NCBI GenBank assembly: GCA_033807695.1 | Contig: CM066303.1 | Coordinates: 3,100,001-3,164,000 of the forward strand | Length of the DNA: 64,000 nucleotides | Reading direction: 5' to 3' | Origin: Daedaleopsis sinensis | Taxonomy: Eukaryota > Basidiomycota > Agaricomycetes > Polyporales > Polyporaceae | The notes under the pieces: model-generated | Seen by the model: the letters and a program-made list of their open reading frames with translations, nothing else | Databases searched by the model: none | What the model was told of the DNA's origin: nothing | Part shown: piece by piece, positions 24,372-36,639 of the stretch | Layout: every line of letters begins with the position of its first letter | How positions within the stretch are numbered: position 1 is the first letter of the stretch | Made by a program: the position numbers and the translations under genes

Positions 24372-26320
24372 TCCCGCGGATCATGATCAGCCGCTTGTCG
24401 GACCAGCCCGCAGACGTCACATACTCGCCTAGATCCCTCACTCGAATTCGCTTCACTGCTCTCTGCCTACCTGCCTCTGAGCGCACCACCTCCATGTCTA
24501 ATCCCTCGCTCATCGCCGATCCTCCCATCATCAAGTATGCATATTCTCCATACCTGTATGCCAACCGCCAACTCACTGACATCCAAGCACGACTAAACGC
24601 ACCGCGGTGCATTCATGTCTTCGTCTCGGACGCTCCGTGCATGGTCCCTTCCAGCGGTCTTGTTCCCGATGGTGTATACACCAGTACCCCTCGGAAGAGA
24701 GCCCCACTCGCCGAATCTGCTCGGACTAAATCTCCGCAGTACTCACCGTCTATCGATCCCGATATCTATCCCTCGTCGGCACAAGATGGCCGGAACGTAT
24801 CAGCATATCAGGCCGACTCACCATCAAAAACGCGTCCATGGCTAGTGGCTGCGCATGCTCCTCAAGGACGTGCTTGGGCCATCTCCTGCCGCCTCCTCAG
24901 GCTGTTCTACCCACCTCGAATCTATCTCGTCTCACCCGAATCTTAACGCTATCACACCCTGCTTCCTATCCTCCCCGCTGTGACTTCAAGCAATCATACC
25001 GACCCCGAGCGCCGTATACGCGTCCCGTCTTCAACAGATCAACGGTGTCTCGCGGTGGTCGTTTCTCGCTTTTCTCGCTTTCGGAAATACCATGACCTCA
25101 CCTTTTCCTTCGATATATTCGCGCTCGTACCTGTCTCACGACGGTTCCAACAACCGGCCTTTTTCCCTCGTTTTCTCCGTCTTCAACAGACCGACGGCTT
25201 CCCCGTGTCCCGAACATGTTCCGTTCGTACCGCACTCTCCATGCTCTCTCTTCCGTCTGGCTCCCACCATCGTCCATGTCTCTCTGTCCCTCTACTTTTT
25301 ATACCCATACAGCGTTCACTTTCCCACTCGTCACCTTCCCGCTCAACTTCCCGGTCTCGACGTCCGGTCCACTTACCGGCACTAACGTAGTACCTCAACA
25401 CTCTCGCATCTCCGAACCCGACCTGGTCAGAATGTAAGTCAGTGACAGCCTACTATATTGAGCCCGTTCGCTCATACCTCAGGCCTCAGGGCTTTGTCTA
25501 GCTGCCCGTCCACCTCGCACCTCGCACCTCGCACCTCAGCGGAGTGACCGAGCCTACCTGTGAGACAGACGCTCCTATCGGTGTTCCGTTTGTTACACAT
25601 GCCACGATAGTGAGTTCGCTCTTCGATCCGCGCATTCGTCAGGAACTCACTGTTCGTAACGGCTCCAGTTGCTTCGTCGCGTCTCCGAGCCCGTCGCAGC
25701 TTCTCCGTGTACTCGAAAGTACACGTCCCCCACTTACAAGAGTGCGGGGTGGACGGGAGTCGCAGCGCAGGGCCATTAACGTGGATGAGGAGCATTGATC
25801 CTGCCGCACTGTCCGTGAGGTGTACGCGCTGCTCGGCTATGCGCTCGCCAACTCTACCCGACGTACAGGTTCACGAACCTGGTTTAGAACACCGGCTTCG
25901 CGCATATTCGAGTCAGCCACCTGCTCGCGTGGCGAGATGCACCCGTGTCGGACGAACAGCGCCGCGAGCGACGAGGAACCTGCTCCTCGTAGGCCGCTGC
26001 CCGAGCCAGTTCCACGACGTCTACCCGCAGAAACCCATCCGGCGGCCGGACGCTAGCGGACATCGAGCACGTCCAGTGACGGACCCGCTCCATGGGAAGG
26101 GGCGGAAGAAGCCCCACGAGTCTCCGGCGTCGACACTGTTGGCTGAGATGGAGACCGAGTCCGAGACATGGGGTAGGGAGCTGTCGTATGACCTGGGTCC
26201 GGCGACGAGGAGCGGCGAGGGGAATTGCGCATGGCTTTGAGACAGACGTCCGGGCAGCGTCGAGTTGGGGCGGCAGCGGGGCCTCGCAAGCGTCGGTATC
26301 AGTGCAAATGTATGTATTAC
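24372..26320 (+). pseudogene. Block Q of U3: decayed coding region
   Basis: The sequence pairs with U6 rather than U1/U2. Splice-like signals occur near 25,435 (GTAAGTCAG) and 25,610 (GTGAGTTCG) with an acceptor near 25,649. An 84-codon frame (25,544-25,798) ends in VDEEH, matching U2. The WGRELS frame is present around 26,170 within a 177-codon open frame (25,707-26,240), but continues differently and ends early. Confidence 0.4.
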
Positions 26321-27032
26321 GATAGAACACAGGGTAGTCTACACACCGCAGTCCCGCGCTATCTCGGGCGAGCGCACCCCAAGGCTGGCCGATGCGGATG
26401 TGTCGCTCGCCGTTCGGGAGCGCAGGGCCTACGTGTCGCTTCACTTGGACCTCTCGAGATGAGGGGCGTGAGCACATGGTTCCCGAATACCAGTAATGCG
26501 TAGTCGCGGTCGTCCTGCGGTGCTAGACGGAGCGGCCGCGTCGGCGTAGGGTACCGGTGTGTGGCTCGTTTCTCGGCGCCGTCTCGAGCGTGCACGCCAT
26601 GTCAGCGTCCAGACAGCCCATCCCGACACACAACGCACCTGGCGTCCGTTGCGCTGCACTGAGGGCGTTATGCGCGTGCGGACTGCGTCGCGGGGGATGC
26701 GGTCGTACCGTGTGTATGTGTGTCGATAGACAGCGCACGAGGTGCATGTTGCTCCGTTTTGGTCCTTGCGTACGGAAAGGCAGGATGTCGTATCGTACCT
26801 TTCAAAGATGAGATGTACAACGTCCGCCTCCAATGCAGCGTACGAGCAAGAAGCGCATGCGTTTGGTCGTGTAGGGTGCCCCGGGACGTTGCCCTCGTGG
26901 CGGCGGCCTCCTCGTGCGTACGTACGATTTCGCATGTTGCCGCGCCGACGCATCCAGCGTCCGCTCTCGAGTCCTGTGCAAGTATGTGAGAAGCGCAAAA
27001 TGAGCGGATGTACATCCTGCATGCAGCATGGC

Positions 27033-27076
27033 GGCGCATCCTGCATTTCTCATCCGCGATGTGTGCAGGATGCGCC
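27033..27076. repeat. Hairpin type 1 in U3
   Basis: Left arm GGCGCATCCTGCATTT and right arm GTGTGCAGGATGCGCC. The outer 13 bp pair perfectly and the base of the loop is mutated. Confidence 0.65.
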
Positions 27077-27352
27077 TCCGACGCGGTCTCTGCTCGTACC
27101 TATCGGGGTTCGTCCCTGGTGTTGAGGGATGATCGATGAGCGCGGGGCCTCGCATCGCGGGCCGTGACACCGTGGAGGTGGAGGATACGCCTCGGGCGTG
27201 GGTCGTGCCGCGTCGACGACGTCCTGGTTAGCTGGATAGATGCGGTACCAGGGGCCAACGCATCCGGCTGTCGGCCTTACACTGAGTCAAGTCGACTGTC
27301 TGCAGGAAGTTCAAAATGAGCGCATCGCGCGCGTGTGCGGTCTACGCATAGC

Positions 27353-27401
27353 GGCACGTCCTGCACATATCGTCCCGAAGATGAGATGTGCAGGATGTGC
27401 C
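27353..27401. repeat. Hairpin type 2 in U3
   Basis: Left arm GGCACGTCCTGCACAT and right arm ATGTGCAGGATGTGCC pair over 16 bp with one G-T pair. Confidence 0.65.
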
Positions 27402-28281
27402 TGCCCGGGGGTCTGTATTCGTACTCGTACCTGTCGACCTGTCGCGTTCGGCCGGTGCCGGTGTCCAGTGGCATACGGTATTGAGTTCCGTATAATGCGC
27501 AGGCAGTACGCGTTTTTGGGAGCACGCGGGAGCGCACGAAGATTCGACGGGGATTTCTGGCGGCGTGAAAGACGGGTCAGTGCGTACTGAACGCGTTCAG
27601 GACGGGGTGAGTAGGGTGTGCCTCCGGAGACAGTGCTCGCACACGTACCTGTCGGCTTTGTCGCGGTCGGCCGCTATCCAGATGGATATAGTGACGACCG
27701 GGAGGCCCGCAGCCGCGCACGCGGTCCTGCACCCACCGCGCGGTCGTGCGCGGCGAGGATCCCGAGCAGCCGGACGAGGTCGCGCTTGACGTGTGCGAAC
27801 GCCTGGGCGGCCGCGCGCGCGCTCTCGTCTTTGCTCTCTTCCTTCGCGTTCTCGGTCTCGGGTGCGCGTCGAATTCCAAAGGATCGCGAACACGGCGACG
27901 GCCATGATGCGCGTGTATTACGCGTTCTGGGAGCACGAGAGAGCATCCGGGGAGGGGAGAGGATGGCCAGCGTTGAGGACGAGCTAGTGGATCGGATGCG
28001 TGCGGTGCGCGGGCTTGGGAACGTCTCGGGCGCGTCCAATCGCATGGTGCGCATCGTACACGCGCACAGCGGGGGGATTTGTAGACCGCCCAGGAGCCCG
28101 GCGGACGAGGTCATGCGCGTGGAGGCATTTGGCAGGTGTTCCTGGCGGCGTGCAAGACAGCGCAGCGCAGGCTTTCGCGCACAGGACACGTGCGCTGTCT
28201 CATAACACGGCGACGTGATTGATTGATCTTGGGACTTGTCTGTACGTCTGAGAAACGTACTACGCGTCCAGGACGCGCTTT

Positions 28282-28319
28282 CTAGACCCTAAGGAAACGC
28301 CTAGACCCTAAGGAAACGC
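28282..28319 (+). repeat. 19-bp tandem duplication
   Basis: CTAGACCCTAAGGAAACGC occurs twice in direct succession with no mismatch. I see it in no other unit. Confidence 0.9.
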
Positions 28320-29220
28320 ACGGTGGGTGATCGGCAGTATGCGCACGGAGCGCATCTTGAGGGGGATGGACCACAGTCTATCGGACCGAGTGTAGCGGCG
28401 AATGCAGAAGTAGGGACTCACCTGTGTACCATACCCCTCGTACACTATACATCCCTCGAATCGCCTTTTCGCTGCCGTTCCGGACTGTGCATTTGCGTCC
28501 CTTCTGCGAGGGCGGGAGCCGGGCCGGCACAGGTGCGAGGGAACGCACTGCAGGGAGCGTTGCACAAGGGCCGGGGGGTCGACGGGCTCCGCTCGTGCAC
28601 AGACTCGGAGGGAGTGTGTAGGAGAGGATGCAGCGGCGGCGGCGGAGACGACTGCAGGAGAGAACGAGGAGCACCAGCGAGAGCGCCCGATGCGCGTCAT
28701 TGACTCTGCGGCAAGCGCCGAACAGAACTTACGGCGCCTACAGACTGCTCCTCCTCCATCTTCGTCTCTGACTCTCTGTGTCGGCTCTATGCTTGCGCCT
28801 CCTCCCTATCAGGCAGCCGCTGCTGTCTACTGCTCTGCTCATCACGACCGCTTGTGCCTGTCTCCCATTGCACTCACCTTCGCCCTGGCTCCTCCCGACT
28901 CACCCGACTCCCTCGACGCACGCGTCTCTCTTGTGACTATCCCTATGCGCACTGCGCCCCCGCCTCCCTGGAGACTACTGGAGTGCAACCCACGGTTGTC
29001 TGTGCCCATGCGCCAGGTAAGTAACATGTTTTCAGCTACTAGATCCACCCCACACACTGTGTACCCCGAACCCAATACATGCAGTGTGTCCCTCGTCTCG
29101 CCCGTCTATGTGCTTCTCTGTGGATGTATGCATCTCAGTCCTGCCTATTGTATATACTGTGCCATATGGACGACTCTCCCGTACTTTGTCCTGCACTCCG
29201 GGCCTAAGGAATACTCTCTC

Positions 29221-32114
29221 CATGACTCGCATCTGAATCTCTGACACCCGTGAATATCTAGCTCGCTCCCTTGCTGGCAACACGCGCAAGACCCTAGTTT
29301 CAGCCCTCGCAAACAAGAGCCCCCCATCCGCTCGTGTGTGCCTCCCCCTATGAGGCTCACTTTAAATCCACCACCACCACCACGTACGCTAAGTTCGTCC
29401 CCTCTCCACCACTCGTCCCAGCTCAACCAAATCCCGTACTGAGTTTGTGCGCTCAGGCGCAAGGTAGGAGGCAGCCGATAGTAGTGAGAAAATAGAAACG
29501 TCGGATTGCTCGGAGGCCGACGATATGACCAGATCTTGCGCAAGCTGGGGATGTCATCAATGGTGCAACGCGGAATCGATATCTGCACACAGCGAACCTG
29601 CGCACGGCTCTCGCGGAAGCTATGACCCCGCCCTGTCTAAGTTCCTCGACATGATACATCTGATGGTCCAGCAATCTGCTCACGGAGCGCACCTCAGTAC
29701 TATCGCTCGCGCTCTTGCTCGCAACTCGCTCCAGGACCGGCGGTCATCGCACAGGAGGACCCCAATGCGCTCGTACACACCTCGCACGCAGGTGACGCAC
29801 TATCACCTCCGCTCGCATGGGGTATGGCGCGTCTCTGTACAACTCCTCAAATGACTCCATTCCATCTGTGAGTAACCTCCGTCTACTTACGTGCTACGCT
29901 GCAAACATCTTATCGTCCTGACTAGAATCTACGCGGTGAACAGTTCCGGTGCCTTATAGGGACTCGAGTACACCTTACTGGGCTTCCTCTGGCCACGACG
30001 TGTCTATTGATCAGGAGCCGACCCCGCCTATCCTGCTCGCCTTTCCGAATGCCCTGCCTCTGTCTCCGTTGCACATGCTCGCGACGCCCGCGACGCCTTC
30101 GACGCCTTCAGTACTGTACTCCACGAACGTCATGACTGGCCTGCGTCGTCGACCTTTCCGACCACTCTGGCGTCCCTATATTGGCGATGTTCGCTATTCC
30201 GCTTCAAGATTCCACGAAAGATGCGGCCTCTCGACCTCTGCGACACGTTCCGGACGTTACGAATGAGGCATCGGTGATCCTCGCATGTATCAGTGTCCCC
30301 GGACGTTTCCGACGACGCTTGTCGCGATGGAGTTCTCGTCGGGGAAGCCGCTGGACACGTCGATCTTATCGAGAACAATGCCTTCACGGCGACTTGGGTG
30401 CATGCGGGGATACCTCTATCTCGTGGGCCGGTCGTTGTATCGACCACCACGAGGGCGTGTCCTACCCACAGGTGCTCAACAAGGCGCGAGCATGTCGCCG
30501 GCGCCGGCGACTCGCATGCAGGACGTAATCGAGACATCACACGCATCACACACGTCCTGCTCTCTCATAGCGACTGTATCGAAACCGAGTATGTGCCACT
30601 AGCCCGGAGCTCGTCACGGCGCTCGAGCTGCTCTCAGCACAGACGGACGATCCTCCTGTCCGGGTCTGGGTCTGTGTCTGTTCCCCGACGTCCCACTCCG
30701 ACACACGGTGTCAACAACCACTGCCCGCCAGAAGCCCCCAGTTGCAGTAGATCGAGACAGGATGGTACAATTGTCCCCGTAACGACGACCTCCACGTAAG
30801 TGCCCGCGCTCCGATTCTGTCAGTCCCGAAGCATGTTGACGATTCCTGCACAGATCGTGGACGCGCCCTGCTCGACGTCTTTCGCAGCAGTCTGGGCTTC
30901 TTCCCGGCTGTCGTGATCTCGTTCGCGGTGGTCCATTCATGTTGAGTAGATACGCACTTTCTCGCAGCCCCAGTCCGAGTACTGACGATGAATATACCGG
31001 ACGCGAAAGTGCGCTCGGACGCCAACCATGAGGAGTCAAGATGTCGTCCATGGGAGAGGACCGGTCTGCGAACACTAATACGACAACGTCGCACCGGTTC
31101 ATTCCGGCCAATCACTAGGTCCTCACAAATCATGTCTGCACCGCACCCGTATAACCCACCGGCCCACGGGCGCGGTACGCCCAAGCCGACATGACTAGCC
31201 ACAGAGCAAGGTGAGCCGAAATGCTATACGCACTCTGGTCGTACATTGACCACATGCACCGCTGTGCATGCTGGGTAAAATGCGCTCCCTCCTCCACAGA
31301 ACGCTGGGAATGGATAGGGAGGCACACTGTCCGCGTTCCCTATTACAACGCGACCACGACTGCGGTAGGACCACCATGTTGTGCTCCAAAGTGAAGCGCA
31401 TCGCGTGATCCATAGACACAACGCTCATGGTGGCTTTCGATCTCTCATCGAACTCGTGGAGCGCATCCATGTTGCGGCTGCGAACGTGCGAGGACGGGGG
31501 ACACAGCCCAGTACGAGCGAACGTCTCGGATGCGTGACACCGGTCATACTGACCATGGTGTTCTGACGTCCGAGTCAGGTTCCATTCCTCGTGTGTCCGA
31601 ACTGCTTATATATGCGCACTGCCCAACCGCATTTGCACCGGCCGAGCGTTTCGTCACAGGGATCTAGGTCGCCTGCTTAGCGTCGCTAGCAGCCTTGTAA
31701 GACTAACGCAACCCTATAGCTCGAGCACATTGATTACCTTCGAGTGCCATGAACGACGTCGTCCCGAACACACCGCTTGAGACAATGTGGCTACTACCGG
31801 TGTGAAGATGGTGCACATGTCTTAGCTGATAGCGATGGACGCACCTTCAATTGCAAGTAGCTAGCTCCAAGTGCTGTCACGAGCGGATACAGACGACATC
31901 GGGCGGCCTGCGTCTGATTCTAATAACAGACATTTACGGTGATATTTGACATGTTTTGACAGCTCTAGGTGTCTTCTTCGGTCCTCGTGGTGGTTCAGAG
32001 CGCGCAGGAGCGTGCATGATCCGGACACCTGGCGTACGCACTCTGTCCCCTTCCTCTACCATCCCCAGCATGCCCCCGTTCACCATCGTACGTTCTCTGC
32101 TCAAGCCCTTCCGT
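29221..32114 (+). pseudogene. Block P of U4: decayed multi-exon gene with an inverted piece
   Basis: The MIRISDT frame is dead here (a stop after four codons at 29222). The following exon-like segment is inverted in place. From about 30,420 the block follows the U2 version almost exactly, including the hydrophobic LGFFPAVVISFAVV exon-like piece near 30,895-30,940. No TATAAA box is present at the position used in U1, U3 and U6. Confidence 0.35.
29443..29597 (-). other. 155-bp in-place inversion relative to other units
   Basis: In the other units GTACTGA is followed by GTTC...CAGATATCGATTCC and later GCGCCTGAG...AAAC. Here GTACTGA is followed by GTTTGTGCGCTCAGGCGC and the segment ends CAGATATC-complement...GCGAAC. 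The reverse complement of 29,443-29,597 therefore restores the arrangement found elsewhere. Both ends carry a GTT/AAC inverted trinucleotide. Confidence 0.85.
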
Positions 32115-33445
32115 ATGTCGAACGAAGAGCCTGTACCACCGCGATCCGAAATGGCAGCACTCTCCGTTGGACCTACTATTCGTGAGAACGCACATGGTGA
32201 AAACGGCGGTGCTAAACTCGTATGTCGCAGTCCCATAGTCTCTAGTCTCTGCGGTGATATCGGCTGAGTGAGATGTGGATAGGATGCAGAGCCTATCGTA
32301 TCAGAGCCACTGCCGCACTTCCTACGTTACTGCCACATACCGAGCGTGGAGGTATGAGTTGCCTGTTCATCATTGGTTACTTGTAAGATCCTCATCGAGC
32401 ACAGAGACGATGGTACGAGCGGCAGAAGACCTTATTCACCGAAGAGGAGAAGGCCGAATCACAGAAGGAAATCGCGGAGATTGTGAAGCAGTACAGCGAT
32501 GACATGGTCAAGCGTTGGAAGGAGGAGATGGACACACTACTCGTATACGTGCGTGACCCGTACCTTCATGACGTTGCAACCAATATGCGAGCTTCACATA
32601 CACAGGCCGGCCTGTTCTCCGCTGTTCTCACAGCGTTCAACGTCCAATCTTACCTACTCCTCACTCCGCCACCTCCAGATCCCATCCTCGCTACTCTCCA
32701 GCAGATCTCGCTGCAGCTCAACAGCTTTGCAATCAATCCTCCCCTCGTGAACTCGACGCAGCCTGCGAGCCCCTTGACAGCTGCTCCCGCCCCCGCTCCT
32801 GAACGCTGGGCCGTGGCCCTGAACGTGCTATGGTTTTCGAGTCTCATCTTCAGTCTGTCGGCCGCATCAGTCGCCATTATAGTCAAGCAATGGCTGGCTG
32901 AATACAGCACCGGCATCTCAGGATCCTCCCCTCATATCGCACGGATTCGGCAGCATCGACTGAACAGCCTCAGGAGGTGGAGAGTCGCTGAGATCATCAG
33001 TATTCTTCCTGTTCTCCTGCAAATCGCGTTGTCCCTGTTCTTTGCCGGCATGCTCGTCCTATTGTGGCATCTCAATTATACTGTCGCCATCGTTGCAACC
33101 ATCCTGATTGGAGCACTATTCGTTGTTACACTCGTCACAATCGCCCTGCCAGCCCTCAGCCGTAACTGCTGCTATATCTCGCCACCCGCTATTGTATTTG
33201 CTTTGGCGGCGCCTCCTCTTGCTCGTGCTTTATCTAGGCTGTCTTGGAGGGTTTATCGTAAACTACCATCCGGTCACTGGGCAAAGCGAACGGCCAAGAA
33301 GGTGTACGACTATATGAAAGAGTCCGGCCTAGCATTGACCATACGCGGAAAGGAGCTCAAGGCCGTTTCTGACGACCAAGAGAAACTCGACGCTGATATG
33401 GCTACCGCGGCATTCACCACCACTCTGGACCCTCGCAATATCACC

Positions 33446-33458
33446 CATCAGGAAAAAA
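33446..33458 (+). repeat. Left terminal inverted repeat of the Plavaka-type element
   Basis: CATCAGGAAAAAA pairs perfectly with the right end. The following 535 bp, to the end of the DUF6532 gene at 33,994, hold no gene. They contain subterminal GCGCTAC at 33,474 and GTAGCGCC at 33,527 and 33,567. Confidence 0.9.
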
Positions 33459-33993
33459 AAGCCTGTCTAAGGAGCGCTACTTAGACTAAGTAGACTTGGT
33501 AGGCTGTTAGACAAGTCCCTGTTTTTGTAGCGCCGGTAGCTACCTGTAATTTGCTGGTAGTTCTCCGTAGCGCCAATGCTGCCCTATGTAGCTCTCAGTA
33601 GGTGAGAGTAGTCATCACTAACGAGAATGTTGCTGCCCCATAGCCAGTCATAGTTATCATATAGTATTGACAATGTTCGCCGGCACGACCACTGGCAGTG
33701 AATTGGATCGAACGCGGTGGATATATTCACACATTGCAGCTCAAGATAATAAGGACAGTGCACGCTACTACTATTACTAATGGACTACTCGGCAGTTGCT
33801 TCACCTTCCCGGCCGCGACCCGCCTCCGTTTCCCGACGCGCAGCCAACTGTGCTTGCAGACGGTTTCGAGTAGACATAGATAGACCTTTTGGCGGTGCAA
33901 CCATTGGAGTAGCTCCGGACGAGGCACTGTAATCAATGAGGCAAGTTAGTACTTCAGCGTGCCGATTCGGAGAGTGTTATGACTCTGAGAGAC

Positions 33994-36432
33994 CTACCGA
34001 GCGTCATCGTGCATGCTCTGCCTCACTCGTGTGGTCGTCTCGGAATCGATTGCGCACCAATCCGAGATGCAAGAAAGATGCTTGTCGTACTTCTCTCTGT
34101 AAACTTTCTCAAAGAACTTCTGCTTGCGCGGGGAGCCGTCTGCCCACTCGTCGAGGCAGCAGTGGATCTAGCATGGTCATAAATGATGTGCATTGTGGAC
34201 GAATCGCAGTGAGTTACTAAGGTATACAAGACTTACCGCCGTGAATATGAGGGCTAGGGTTACCGGGCGAATGGGAGAGAAGCTCGAGGATGCGTGCGGC
34301 CCTATAGCATGGACATCCTCGAACCATGTGCGACGAATGACTTCAGCGATGATCGGATGTTCAGCGAAACCCTCAGCAGAATCTATGTCCTACAACGAAG
34401 AGGTTGAGACGTGTGGTAAGGGATCACATGGGAATTCGGACTAGCTTGCCTTGTAATGAAACACAGCCTCTGACTCTGTGCAATCGTCCAGGTATGTTTT
34501 AGTGAGACGCTCATAAAGCGTGCGGTTGTCGTTCTTCGCGCGTTCATCAGGCTTGGACAAGAAGCCGTATGTGGATGCTAACATAGGACGTACGACGTCC
34601 CGCACTGCTCCGCGCGCGCGGGACGTGCGCTCTGTGATCTGCCAATCGATCAGGCGCGTCGACAGATGATTAGCAATTTGAGTCAGATGCTAATAACCAA
34701 CGCACGAGCTTTTTAATACGATCTGTGAGCTTGTAGTAAGAGTGTTTCTGAGCACAGACATCGCTCCATGTATTCATAGCCCAGGCTTCTTGTTGGCTAG
34801 GCTCTGGCCATGTAGTATCTGTCCAAATAAGTAGCTCAAATTGGTGGCATGCGTCCAGGATCATCTTGGACACGTGTGGTTCGTATTCTCCAGCTTTGGG
34901 ATCCCCTGTGGGGTTCACTCCGTTCCGGAAAGGAGGTGGAGGATGGTCATTCGCCGTCGTCGAGGGAGCCGCATCAGGACTCGGAGACCGGCTCGGAAGA
35001 CGGTGACGTGATGGTCTACCGTAGTGGTGAGAGTAGCTGTGGTCGCGGTCGCCAGGAGACCGTGATCGGTGCACAGATGCTCGACTAGAGCGTGTTGAGT
35101 GTGAGCTGTACGCACGCCCGCGAGGGGAGCGAGAGCGCGATGTATGGAGACGGGTATTCCCTGAGTGCCGATGGGAGTATGAACGAGGTTCACGCGGGCG
35201 GGGTGAGCATGATCGTGAGGAACGGGTGTGTGCACGAATGCGGGAACGAGCACGTCCGAGATGGGGAACATCATGGGCCGGCGAATGAGACCTTGAGATA
35301 GTGGCAGGGGGACCCGGCGGGGGTGGGGATCCTGTGTGAGCAGCGCGAGTACCAAGTGGGCGAGATTGTGAGTCACGAGCGGCCGGACTCGGAGCCCGAG
35401 TGCCATGATGAGGTGTTGAGGGTGACCTTGCGCGATAGCTGTATCCATCCACTGCAGGACTCGCCCTCAGGTCTTGATGAGGGGTCGGATGATTGGTGGA
35501 GACGAAGAACTCTTGATCTGACCGCTCACGGTGTTCGGAGTTGAAGATGATAGTAGTAGGAGAGAAAGACCGGTGCTTCCCCTGGACCATGGGTGATTGA
35601 GATTGAGTCCCCTGCTGAGAGCGGCGCATGTCTGTGGGAGCTAGACGGGTCAGCCGTTTAAATATGTACATATGACATGACTCGGAGCACTCGGTGCTAC
35701 TTACTAGTATTGACTGCAGTCGGAGTGATATCAGTGCCTGGATTACATCCTCTCGTCACGGTCTGAGTGTTAGACAAGGGTGAGGGGCTTGATGATTGTG
35801 TGCCGAAGACTGGATCAGACTCGGGCTGAATTGGATCTCCTGCGCGGCGGAGTCTTTTCTTCGCTGTCGGGGGAGTTGCCTCGAACATGCCCCGAGATTC
35901 GAACTGGAAGAAAGAGACATGTCGGACCACCGTGCCAGTGTAGACAAAACGAACATAAGGTCAACTTACCACACTTCTGTTTTGACGTGCTTGGACGACA
36001 CTCTCCTGTTCCTCTTCGCTTTCGAATTCACTGTTGTCGATACCAGCCTGCGCGTTTTTCTGGACTATGCTCGTAGGTTAGAAGTCAGTCAATGATGAGA
36101 CATTGAGGCTCACCTGCTTGTGCAGCCTGTTGCTTTGCACGAGCCAGCTGACGCTGGAGCTTTTTAATGGTCTGTTGTGCGTCGGTGTCAGCTTCTTCTA
36201 CTGCATGTAGATAGGGTCAGCATTGACAAAATGTTATATGATCGAATCTTGTGATGAAGAGCTCACCAAGCTGCACCTTTTTGGCTGTCGCTTTTGTTGC
36301 GCGAGTCGAGGTGCGACGTGAAGCCTGAGCCTGAGATGGCTGCCACCCTTCATCCAGACCACCGAGATCATGCTCGGCTTCGTCCTGGTCCCTGTCGGGC
36401 CCAACAGGGGCCTTGCGTTTGCCTGGTGGCAT
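33994..36432 (-). CDS. DUF6532 protein gene carried by the element (eight exons, 665 aa)
   Basis: Minus-strand exons in order are 36432-36267, 36200-36114, 36064-35970, 35903-35705, 35640-34706, 34638-34450, 34389-34237 and 34167-33994. All phases agree, giving 665 aa. The N-terminus (MPPGKRKAPVG) is basic, followed by a short coiled-coil-like stretch (KKLQRQLARAKQQAAQ). Residues about 183-440 are low-complexity Ser/Arg/His-rich. The C-terminal 220 residues match the DUF6532 pattern: ILDACHQFELLIWTDTTWPEP, RARGAVRDVVRPMLASTYGF, HPIIAEVIRRTWF, FTAIHCCLDEWADG and a basic end. Function unknown. The intron after HYK appears to start with GC (AAG|GCAAGC), a known minor donor class. The gene lies wholly inside the element, so it is cargo or an accessory transposition factor. 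Confidence 0.8.
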
Positions 36433-36639
36433 GGGGGAGGTGCCGAACCGCTCCGTGGTGGTGGAAGTCAAAGAGAGAGATGAGCTGGCAAACGTCTTCA
36501 GAAGGGTTAGGGCAGTTACCTGTCTTGACTCTTAGTCACCTGCGGAGTCACAATTTATGGTTGGGTTAGGGGTCCACCGCCCTCAATGCGACTTCTCGTT
36601 AACTGCGTTGTTCATCTGCACTCTGAGCCATCACCCGAC
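36433..36639. promoter_or_regulatory. Shared divergent promoter region of the element
   Basis: Only 207 bp separates the start codons of the two divergently transcribed genes (153 bp if the transposase starts at the upstream in-frame ATG at 36,586). Both genes must be driven from here or from overlapping leaders. No clear TATA box is visible. Confidence 0.5.

Larger units (their letters stand above)
26321..29220 (+). other. Block R of U3: GC-rich sub-repeats, no gene supported
   Basis: It holds both hairpins (27,033 and 27,353; spacing 320 bp), a 19-bp tandem duplication at 28,282 and a CGG-rich tract near 28,632. At about 740 bp it is longer than the U2 equivalent. Splice-like GTAAGTAAC near 29,018 marks the start of the next P-type exons. 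Confidence 0.4.
19297..29388 (+). repeat. Tandem unit U3 of the DUF6535 array
   Basis: Same block order, with gene C intact. The first 2.4 kb (19,297-21,715) differs from U6 (55,629-58,040) at only about ten positions by eye. The block after gene C, from about 24,390, also pairs with U6 (61,430 onward) and not with U1 or U2. Confidence 0.85.
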
